Made by a program: the position numbers and the translations under genes. The notes below the pieces were generated by a model that saw nothing but the letters and a program-made list of their open reading frames with translations, was not told where the DNA came from and did no database searches. From Treponema sp. (GTDB taxonomy: Bacteria > Spirochaetota > Spirochaetia > Treponematales > Treponemataceae), in NCBI GenBank assembly GCA_017614655.1, contig JAGABO010000008.1, forward strand, positions 1-7,002: a stretch of DNA of 7,002 bases, given 5' to 3'. This document shows, one piece after another, positions 1 to 5,591 of the stretch; the first letter of the stretch is position 1; each line of letters begins with the position of its first letter.

Positions 1-1548
1 ATTGCTAAAAATGTTGCTTCAAGCGGTGCAGTTCTTCTCAGGGGCGGTGTATTTAAGCCTGGTTCTTCTCCTTACAGTTTTAAAGGTCTTGGAGAAGAGG
101 GACTTAAGCTTTTAAAAGAGGCCGGCGATAAATACGGGCTTCCGGTTGTTACGGAAATTGATTCAGAAAGCCTTATTCCGATGATGAAGGATTATGTTGA
201 CGTGTTTCAGATTGGAGCGCGCAACATGCAGGACTTTGACCTTTTAAAGAAAGTCGGGGCTGCGGGTAAGCCTGTGATTCTCAGAAGAAGTTATACTGCA
301 ACGCTTGAAGAGCTTCTTATGAGTGCAGAATATCTTCTTTCGAGCGGAACTGATGATGTTATTCTCTGCGAACGCGGAATCAGGACCTTTGAGCATGCAA
401 CACGCAATACGCTCGACCTTTCTGCAGTTCCGGTTTTAAGGTCGCTTACTCATCTTCCCGTGATTGTAGATCCGTCTTCTGCGGTAGGTCAGAGAGATAA
501 GGTTCCTCCTATGGCTCTTGCTGCCGTTGCAAGCGGTGCCGACGGAATCTGTGTAGAAGTTCATCCTAATCCCGAAAAAGCCCTTAGTGACGGAGCTAAA
601 TCCATGCTTCCTCCTGTTTTTGACAAGATGATGAAGGACATAGAAGCGCTTACTCCTGTGATGGGAAAAGCTGTGGTTCATTTAAGGAGTGATTCTTCTG
701 AACTTGTCTGTGCATATTCCGGAAAAACCGGTGCCTATGCTGAACAGGCAATCGGCCGCTATTTTGACGGTGAAGCAAAGGCTTTATCCCTTGATTCTTT
801 TTCTGAAGTTTTCCAGTGTGTTTCTGACGGAAAAGCTTTGTATGGAATGATTCCTATTGAAAACAGCCTTAACGGAAGTATCTATCAGAATTACGATAAT
901 TTTTCGCGTTTTGAAGACATAGAAATCTGTGGTGCTCTTACGCTTAACATAAGGCATTCACTTCTTGCTCCAAAAGGTGCGTCGCTTGAAACAATAAAGA
1001 ATGTTCATTCTCATCCACAGGGCTTCGGTCAGTCGCAGAAGTTTCTTTCTGAACACAAAGGCTGGAATCTTGTTGATTCTGTTTCTACGGCAACTGCGGC
1101 AGAGTTTGTTTCGCTTTCCGGAAGTACGGCAGAGGCTGCAATTGGTTCGCCTGTAAATGCAAAAATTTACGGCCTTGAGGTTCTGGCAGAAGATATAGAA
1201 GATGATCCTTCTAATTTTACCCGCTTTGTTGTTATCCGCTCACGCAATACCGAGCATAAGGAAATGTTTGCAAACCTTAAGCCCGACATGGCAAGCTTTA
1301 TCTTTACTACAAAAAATGAAAGCGGGGCTCTTTTCAGGACTCTGGGCATTTTTGATTCAAACAGGCTTAACCTTACACGACTCGAAAGCCGCCCCATTAA
1401 AGGGGAACTCTGGAAAAGCTGGTTTTATGTTGATGTGGAACTCAATGAGTCGGCTGGTGCAAATGAAATTACCGGTCGTCTTCTTGATGAACTTAAGGAA
1501 AAAACGGAGGATGTTCGCCTCCTTGGAATATATTCTGAACGTCACTAA
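1..1548 (+). CDS. DAHP synthase-like / prephenate dehydratase / ACT fusion protein (5' end outside window)
   Basis: The frame is open from base 1, so this is the last 515 residues of a longer protein; the methionine at 181 lies inside a domain and is not the start. Visible codons 1-215 match the type I-beta DAHP synthase barrel (GLGEEGLKLL, QIGARNMQ, ILCERGIRTFE, EVHPNPEKALSDG). Codons about 236-412 are prephenate dehydratase, which converts prephenate to phenylpyruvate for phenylalanine synthesis: PIENS at 285-289, SHPQ at 337-340 and the catalytic TRF at 407-409. Codons about 428-512 are an ACT domain with GAL (442-444) and ESRP (462-465), the usual phenylalanine-binding motifs, so feedback inhibition by Phe is expected. 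The dehydratase looks active. The DAHP synthase part does not: KPRTS reads KPGSS, the active-site Lys in LLKRG is Arg (ILRRS), and the metal-binding His after DPS is Ser. No chorismate mutase lies between the domains; one could lie upstream. ilvN follows after 15 bases, probably in one operon. Confidence 0.9.
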   Translation: MAKNVASSGAVLLRGGVFKPGSSPYSFKGLGEEGLKLLKEAGDKYGLPVVTEIDSESLIPMMKDYVDVFQIGARNMQDFDLLKKVGAAGKPVILRRSYTATLEELLMSAEYLLSSGTDDVILCERGIRTFEHATRNTLDLSAVPVLRSLTHLPVIVDPSSAVGQRDKVPPMALAAVASGADGICVEVHPNPEKALSDGAKSMLPPVFDKMMKDIEALTPVMGKAVVHLRSDSSELVCAYSGKTGAYAEQAIGRYFDGEAKALSLDSFSEVFQCVSDGKALYGMIPIENSLNGSIYQNYDNFSRFEDIEICGALTLNIRHSLLAPKGASLETIKNVHSHPQGFGQSQKFLSEHKGWNLVDSVSTATAAEFVSLSGSTAEAAIGSPVNAKIYGLEVLAEDIEDDPSNFTRFVVIRSRNTEHKEMFANLKPDMASFIFTTKNESGALFRTLGIFDSNRLNLTRLESRPIKGELWKSWFYVDVELNESAGANEITGRLLDELKEKTEDVRLLGIYSERH

Positions 1549-1550
1549 TG

Positions 1551-1556
1551 AAGGAG
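1551..1556 (+). promoter_or_regulatory. Ribosome binding site of ilvN
   Basis: AAGGAG sits 7 bases before the ATG at 1564, just after the stop codon of the upstream fusion gene. It is a strong Shine-Dalgarno sequence and fixes the ilvN start. It contrasts with several other genes in the window that show none. Confidence 0.8.
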
Positions 1557-1563
1557 TATAAAT

Positions 1564-2058
1564 ATGGAAGAAAAGTATGTACTTTCGGTTCTTGTAGAAA
1601 ATCATGCTGGTGTTCTGAGCCGTGTCTCAGGACTTTTCAGCCGCCGCGGTTATAACATAGATTCGCTTAACGTCTGTGCAACAGCTGATGAAAACCGCTC
1701 CCGCATGACGATTGTCGTCCGCGGTGATGAGTATACCCTTGAACAGATAGAAAAGCAGCTTTCAAAACTTGTTGAAGTTATTTCGATTGAACACTGTTCA
1801 AAGAGCGAAACTACTCAGAGAGAAATGGTTCTCATTAAGGTTAAGGCTGACGGTTCTGCACGTGCCGTTATTATCGAAACCTGTAATATTTTCCGTGCAC
1901 ACATTGTTGATGTTGCAGAAAATTCCCTTATCGTAGAAGCAACCGGTAGCGAAGACAAACTCAGTTCGCTTATCAGGCTTCTTGAACCGTATGGAATTCT
2001 TGAACTTCTGCGCTCTGGTCTTGTTGCAATGGACCGCGGTGCAAAAATAATGGAGTAG
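1564..2058 (+). CDS. ilvN: Acetolactate synthase small (regulatory) subunit
   Basis: This 164-residue protein is full length for the IlvN/IlvH family (about 160). Residues 1-80 form the N-terminal ACT domain, with SVLVENHAGVLSRVSGLFS and RRGYNIDSL. By family knowledge, the Asn and Gly of ENHAG and the Asn of GYNI form the valine-binding site at the dimer interface. Residues about 85-160 are the C-terminal domain, ending in the typical LVAMDRGAKIM. The subunit activates the catalytic subunit IlvB and makes it sensitive to valine; the enzyme makes the first committed intermediate of valine, leucine and isoleucine synthesis. ilvB normally sits directly upstream but here the neighbour is the aromatic fusion gene, so IlvB must be encoded elsewhere. 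The gene probably shares a transcript with the upstream gene and ends at the terminator at 2140-2174. Confidence 0.96.
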   Translation: MEEKYVLSVLVENHAGVLSRVSGLFSRRGYNIDSLNVCATADENRSRMTIVVRGDEYTLEQIEKQLSKLVEVISIEHCSKSETTQREMVLIKVKADGSARAVIIETCNIFRAHIVDVAENSLIVEATGSEDKLSSLIRLLEPYGILELLRSGLVAMDRGAKIME

Positions 2059-2059
2059 T

Positions 2060-3769
2060 TCAGTCCGTTCTGGAAACAAGACTTACGCGGCCCGCAGCAA
2101 GGCCCCATCGGTCAAATGCATAATCATTAAGTTCATAACCGGCGTTATAGAAATCTATGGCGCCGTTTTCTTTTATGTATTCTCCAAGTTCCGGACACTT
2201 TTCTTTTACAGTATTTCTTTCGCACAGGTTAAGAAAGTATTTCTGTACATTGGAAAGTCCCTGCTGCATAATGTATGCCATAAATTCATTCTGCATAAGG
2301 TATGAATCAGTTATGTCGTAGCCGAGCCCGGGAGCATACTGCCAGTAAACTTTTATAAACTCCATGGAAGATTCATCAAAAGAATCATAGAGTTTTTTTA
2401 CTTCCTTCCTGAATCCTTCATCTGTAAAAAAGATTCCGTGCCAGCTTTCATGGGCAACAAACTGCCATCGCAGGGAATCGGAGCTTTCGCGCGAAATGGA
2501 AATGATGCTTCCCCTTACCGGAGAAAAAAGTCCGCTTCCGTTTTCTTCTATTATTCTGTTATGAAGAAGAATCTTTCTTAAAAGAAGTTCCTCTTCGCTG
2601 AGCTTAAAGCCTGTTTTTTGTGCAAGCGAGAAAAAAGCAGCAAGATCTTCTGCCTTGTAATCGTGCGCATTGTAGCCGTGCTTTGTTCTTACGATATAGT
2701 CGCTTACAAGCGTTCCCTTATAGCCTTCTTTTTCTGCAAAGAAAGCAAGCCGGGTAAGAAAAAGATTCTGAATGTTATAGTCTGCAAAATCAAAGAAGAG
2801 AATCCCCGGGAACATGTCCCACTCAAAAAGTTCATAAGGAAGGCATCTCCACTTTTCGCGGTTCCAGTCTGTAATAAGTCCCAGATCTGTTTTTACGGGA
2901 ACAAGAGGCGCATCTTTATAATCGTAAAGAGTTTTGTCTTCTTTCTTAAAGAAAATGCTTTTTACCGCCTGAACATTTTTTGTAACAGTAATGTCTCCGG
3001 TTTTTCCGATGAGGGAATCTGAATGGAAAACCTTAACGCATTCTTTTCCGGGAATTCTTATGGAAAAAGTTTCTCCGCCGATTTTTAAGAAAACGCGGTT
3101 CTGAGCTTTATAAGTTCCCCGGTCACTTTCTGAAAGTGTAATTTCTATTTTTGGAAGTACAGTTTTTTCTGCGATTCTGATTATAAGATCTTCGGCTCCG
3201 TCTTTTGTACATTCGGTAAAACTAAAGTCTGCATTTCCTCCGGTTTTTGTAAATGCAAAGAGGGGAGTACCTTCGTAATCGCGGCTCCAGCCTTTTTTCT
3301 GTTCCGTAAAGCCTGCTTTTTTTATCCTGATTTTTCCATCTGTACTGATAAAAAAACCTTCCGGTAAAGAATCCGGGGTAATAGAAAGAGTAACTTCTTT
3401 TGCACCTGCTGCAGAAAAACTTCCTTCTGCAATATTTCGTCCGCTGATTTCTTTTTTTACGCTTCCGTTTTTGTTAAAGTCTTCATCATAAAGAAAACCT
3501 GCCTTAAAGGAAGAGTCGTTTTTTTCGTCCCTGAACCTTAATAAAAGTGAAAGAAATTTTTCTCCTGAATAAAAGGCTTCCTTCTGAGCATCGGTAAACT
3601 TAAAAACAGAAAGTCCTTTGTTCTGGTCAGAAGAAGCTTCGCAGGCAGCTGCGGTTTTTCCAAAAGCCGGAACTTTTTCTCCGTTAAGTTCAAGTGAAGA
3701 TAAAGCAGATTTTTCTGAACAGGAGAGAAGAAGAAACGTAAATAAAAGCGTAAGTGTTTTTCTTAGCAT
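2060..3769 (-). CDS. Predicted secreted lipoprotein with HEXXH zinc-metalloprotease motif
   Basis: This 569-residue protein starts MLRKTLTLLFTFLLLSC, a signal peptide with a lipobox ending at Cys17, so it should be exported and lipid-anchored. Residues about 20-300 are rich in beta-type, Lys/Ser/Thr sequence with no family I recognise. Residues about 310-569 are richer in helix and aromatic residues. FVAHESWHGIFFTDEG contains HEXXH (His440, Glu441, His444), the zinc-binding and catalytic signature of gluzincin-type peptidases. Glu495 in NEFMAYI, 51 residues later, is a plausible third zinc ligand. Peptidase activity is inferred from the motif and its helical setting; substrate and exact family are unknown. 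No clear Shine-Dalgarno precedes the ATG. The gene is convergent with ilvN with a 1-base gap and divergent from the small gene at 3815. I see no terminator for it. Confidence 0.82.
   Translation of the reverse strand: MLRKTLTLLFTFLLLSCSEKSALSSLELNGEKVPAFGKTAAACEASSDQNKGLSVFKFTDAQKEAFYSGEKFLSLLLRFRDEKNDSSFKAGFLYDEDFNKNGSVKKEISGRNIAEGSFSAAGAKEVTLSITPDSLPEGFFISTDGKIRIKKAGFTEQKKGWSRDYEGTPLFAFTKTGGNADFSFTECTKDGAEDLIIRIAEKTVLPKIEITLSESDRGTYKAQNRVFLKIGGETFSIRIPGKECVKVFHSDSLIGKTGDITVTKNVQAVKSIFFKKEDKTLYDYKDAPLVPVKTDLGLITDWNREKWRCLPYELFEWDMFPGILFFDFADYNIQNLFLTRLAFFAEKEGYKGTLVSDYIVRTKHGYNAHDYKAEDLAAFFSLAQKTGFKLSEEELLLRKILLHNRIIEENGSGLFSPVRGSIISISRESSDSLRWQFVAHESWHGIFFTDEGFRKEVKKLYDSFDESSMEFIKVYWQYAPGLGYDITDSYLMQNEFMAYIMQQGLSNVQKYFLNLCERNTVKEKCPELGEYIKENGAIDFYNAGYELNDYAFDRWGLAAGRVSLVSRTD
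2140..2174 (+). terminator. Intrinsic terminator for ilvN, inside the opposing lipoprotein gene
   Basis: Bases 2140-2151 (CGGCGTTATAGA) pair with 2154-2165 (TCTATGGCGCCG) around a tiny AA loop. This gives up to 12 pairs, two of them G-U, and in practice 11 with a four-base loop. TTTTCTTTT follows at once. It starts 82 bases after the ilvN stop. The two G-U pairs become A/C mismatches on the other strand, so the hairpin favours + strand termination. It lies inside the 3' end of the opposing coding sequence. Confidence 0.75.
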
Positions 3770-3814
3770 GATTTAATACTACACTTTTTTCTGTTTTTTC
3801 TCTACACTAAAGGC
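3770..3814. promoter_or_regulatory. Divergent promoter region of 45 bases
   Basis: This gap must hold the promoters of two divergent genes. Leftward, TAGTAT (complement of 3776-3781) is a -10-like box ending 6 bases before the lipoprotein ATG. Rightward, TACACT (3803-3808) is a -10-like box ending 6 bases before the ATG at 3815. Neither has a good -35 box or a Shine-Dalgarno at normal spacing; the AAAGG at 3809-3813 is only one base from the ATG. The heptamer CTACACT occurs at 3779-3785 and again at 3802-3808. The promoter role follows from geometry; the exact boxes are uncertain. Confidence 0.4.
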
Positions 3815-4234
3815 ATGAAGGTATTTCTTCCGGATAAGGATTCACTTTTTTTTCTAAGAGATAAACAGGTTTCTTTTATAAAGGCATTTAACGCTTCGGC
3901 TAAAGGTATTTTGTATCCTGTACTTCCGCTTGTGTTTATTCCTCCGGAAAACTTTTCTTTTGAAAATTTTGCTTCCGGTTTTAGAGGCTGTGAGTATTCC
4001 GGCTTTTATGAAAAAGACGGACGCATTTTTATAAGCTGTACGTTTAGTTTTGGTAATAAAACAGAATGCCTTTCTTCACAAACGGCAGTTTTAAAACAGG
4101 GATGCTTAACTGATGATAAACTGCTCCAGGAGTTTTTATTTTCCAGAAAAGCCAGAATAATCAGGACGGAAGAAATGTCCGGGGAAAAAAACAGCTGGAG
4201 TTTTTCTGATGAAAAGTTTTACTGTGCCTCTTAA
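3815..4234 (+). CDS. Hypothetical protein, 139 residues
   Basis: I do not recognise this family. The protein has no signal peptide or membrane segment and looks soluble. It is rich in Phe, Ser and Lys. The N-terminal half (residues 1-50) alternates hydrophobic and polar stretches (MKVFLPDKDSLFFL, GILYPVLPLVFIPPENF). The middle has FYEKDGRIFISCTFSFG, a beta-hairpin-like pattern, and the C-terminal third is charged. Cysteines are scattered without a CxxC pair. The ATG is chosen because it starts the only long frame here and sits just after a -10-like box. The stop shares four bases (TTAA) with the stop of the convergent hydrolase gene. Codon style resembles the neighbours, so I think it is real, but coding status rests on frame length and packing alone. 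Confidence 0.65.
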   Translation: MKVFLPDKDSLFFLRDKQVSFIKAFNASAKGILYPVLPLVFIPPENFSFENFASGFRGCEYSGFYEKDGRIFISCTFSFGNKTECLSSQTAVLKQGCLTDDKLLQEFLFSRKARIIRTEEMSGEKNSWSFSDEKFYCAS

Positions 4235-4800
4235 CGCGAGATGTCAAGATTGTAGAGACGTTCGCTCATAACCGTAGAAGGCGGGCCGTGTCCGGGCATT
4301 ATTACCGTCCGGTCTGTCTGAGAAAAGATTTTTTCATCAATTTTAGCTTTAAGAAGCTCTTTTGAATAAATGCTTGAAGTTCCGCCTATAATGCCGGATG
4401 TAAGTGTGTCGCCCGTAAAAAGAACGTCGCCGATTTTATAGACAAGACTGTCCATTGTGTGTCCGGGAACCGAGTAGTATTCAACTTTTAAGCCTGCAAC
4501 TTCTATTTCGCCGTCGCCACGAAGGAGTATTGTGCGTGTTCCGGAAACCTCATAGTCGCCTGCATAAACAGAAGGTGAGTATATTTTGTTTAATGTAGAA
4601 AGACCTGATACATGGTTTGTGTGATTGTGGGTTATAAGAACGCCTGTAAGATTGTAAGGACCGGCTTCTATCTGTTCAATCATTTTTTCGTTGATTTTAC
4701 CGGGGTCAATTATAAGGGCTTCTTTTTTTTCTCCTGCATCATTTGTTATGAGATAGCAGTTTGTAAATTCTTCGAGAGAAAGATGAAAGTATATTTTCAT
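4231..4800 (-). CDS. Metallo-beta-lactamase-fold hydrolase (glyoxalase II / YcbL-like)
   Basis: This is a 189-residue, single-domain metallo-beta-lactamase fold of the short glyoxalase II-like type, probably cytoplasmic. The motifs run in order: IIDPG (30-34), the metal motif ITHNHTNHVSG with His58, His60 and His63, VPGHT with His114, LFTGDTL with bridging Asp131, and MPGHGP with His171. Family members usually hydrolyse thioesters such as S-lactoylglutathione or related substrates; the substrate here is unknown. One key position is changed: the usual HxHxDH reads HNHTNH, so the Asp that binds the second metal is Asn62. Activity may be altered or restricted to one metal. The start overlaps the stop of the upstream pentapeptide gene as ATGA, and GGAG (complement of 4808-4811) lies 7 bases upstream, so the two genes are translationally coupled. 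Confidence 0.92.
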   Translation of the reverse strand: MKIYFHLSLEEFTNCYLITNDAGEKKEALIIDPGKINEKMIEQIEAGPYNLTGVLITHNHTNHVSGLSTLNKIYSPSVYAGDYEVSGTRTILLRGDGEIEVAGLKVEYYSVPGHTMDSLVYKIGDVLFTGDTLTSGIIGGTSSIYSKELLKAKIDEKIFSQTDRTVIMPGHGPPSTVMSERLYNLDISR

Positions 4801-5483
4801 AATGATACTCCGCTTTTTGATTTGTCATCAGAGAAGTCTGTATCTATATCTCCCATAAGACCGCCTTTGTTTCTGTCGACAAGCGCTTCCCTTGTATTGG
4901 ATAATTTAAAAGAAACATTTTCCCGAACAGATTCATAGAATACGGCTTTTTTTAAGTTGCAGTTTCTTAATGAAGTATTTATGAGAGCTGCCTTTATGAA
5001 TCTTGTGTTGTATAAATCTGAATCGTCAAAACTGGACTGGTAGCTTGTAATCCCGTTGAAGTTTATATGAACAAGATCGCTGCCGGTAAAAAGTACATGA
5101 ACAAATTTACTTCCTGCAAATGAAGAAAACTGAATGTTTGATTCAAGAAAGTCACAGTCAGAAAAAGTAGTGCCGTCAAGAATGCACATTCTGCATCTTA
5201 TTTTTGATGCATGAACATTTGAAAAACTGCAGCCCTGAAAATTGCAGCCGTAAAATTTTTTTCCTGCAAAACTTATGTCCTTAAATTCCATTCCGCAGGC
5301 AGAAAGTCCGATTATTTTATCGTGTTCTTTTATATAGGTGAATATATTTCTTGTAATTTCTTCCGGATTTGGATGATGTTTTAAGCACCAGCCGTTTTCA
5401 TCGGTAAGGTCCAGGTTTTCGTCAAATGTGGAAAGTGCCTGTTCGTTACATTCCGGACAGCTGCATTTGTTATATGAGTACAT
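4797..5483 (-). CDS. Pentapeptide-repeat protein with N-terminal Cys/His cluster
   Basis: In this 228-residue protein, residues about 65-195 repeat every five residues with Phe or Leu at the centre: ISFAG, KKFYG, CNFQG, CSFSN, then TTFSD, CDFLE, SSFAG, VLFTG, SDLVH, INFNG, SSFDD, SDLYN, SLRNC, NLKKA. This is the right-handed quadrilateral beta-helix pattern. The N-terminus has Cys7, Cys9, Cys12 and then Cys33, His36, His37, a likely metal-binding knob. The C-terminal 30 residues are polar and probably disordered. The biochemical role of most pentapeptide proteins is unknown; some bind gyrase or act as scaffolds, which cannot be assumed here. There is no signal peptide. The gene leads a two-gene - strand operon with the hydrolase at 4231-4800. 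The ATG follows a promoter-like element closely and has no clear Shine-Dalgarno. Confidence 0.88.
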   Translation of the reverse strand: MYSYNKCSCPECNEQALSTFDENLDLTDENGWCLKHHPNPEEITRNIFTYIKEHDKIIGLSACGMEFKDISFAGKKFYGCNFQGCSFSNVHASKIRCRMCILDGTTFSDCDFLESNIQFSSFAGSKFVHVLFTGSDLVHINFNGITSYQSSFDDSDLYNTRFIKAALINTSLRNCNLKKAVFYESVRENVSFKLSNTREALVDRNKGGLMGDIDTDFSDDKSKSGVSL

Positions 5484-5489
5484 ATTAAA

Positions 5490-5518
5490 ACTTTAAGGCA
5501 TAGATTTCTTTTTGTAAA
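5490..5518 (-). promoter_or_regulatory. Promoter-like element for the pentapeptide/hydrolase operon
   Basis: Read leftward, TTTACA (complement of 5513-5518) is followed after exactly 17 bases by TAAAGT (complement of 5490-5495). They match the sigma-70 -35 and -10 consensus at about 5 of 6 and 4 of 6 positions. Transcription would begin near 5483, the first base of the ATG, so the mRNA may have almost no leader. Confidence 0.45.
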
Positions 5519-5571
5519 GTACCCCGAAGCAGCTACTGTGCCGAAAATACAACTTGAAATCATTGCCTTAA
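5493..5571. repeat. 8-base inverted repeat spanning the divergent promoter region
   Basis: TTAAGGCA at 5493-5500 is the exact reverse complement of TGCCTTAA at 5564-5571, with 63 bases between the arms. The left arm overlaps the leftward -10-like box. The right arm overlaps TTGCCT (5563-5568), a possible rightward -35. This could be a paired operator, but an 8-base match in a region this size can arise by chance. Confidence 0.3.
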
Positions 5572-5590
5572 TGGTTTAATCTGTTATTAT
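5554..5590 (+). promoter_or_regulatory. Possible promoter(s) for the zinc-ribbon/murI operon
   Basis: Two overlapping options exist. One is TTGAAA (5554-5559) with TTTAAT (5575-5580), a short 15-base spacing that would start transcription about 5 bases before the ATG at 5592. The other is TTGCCT (5563-5568) with TATTAT (5585-5590), a 16-base spacing that would start inside the gene. The first fits the gene start better. No Shine-Dalgarno is visible before 5592. Confidence 0.3.
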
Positions 5591-5591
5591 C

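Noticed and set aside
181..183. ATG at 181 as start of the aromatic gene
   Set aside because: The same frame is open to base 1 and encodes conserved DAHP synthase sequence (GLGEEGLKLL), so the start lies outside the window.
1202..1561. 119-residue + strand frame overlapping the aromatic fusion gene
   Set aside because: It is out of frame within the well-conserved dehydratase and ACT domains and has no family features.
2618..3022. 134-residue + strand frame antisense to the lipoprotein gene
   Set aside because: It has no recognisable motif or ribosome site and lies wholly opposite a better-supported gene.
4185..4207. Possible - strand terminator after the hydrolase gene
   Set aside because: A seven-T run is present, but the only stem pairs that run with an upstream A-tract, so no stable hairpin plus free tail forms.
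4319..4336. A/T-rich hairpin downstream of the gene at 3815-4234
   Set aside because: The T-run is used up in the stem, leaving no tail, and the stem is almost all A-U.
5497..5542. GGCATAG / CTGTGCC pairing as a structured RNA in the divergent gap
   Set aside because: There are only seven pairs with one G-U and a 32-base loop, and no family signature of a riboswitch or small RNA is visible.
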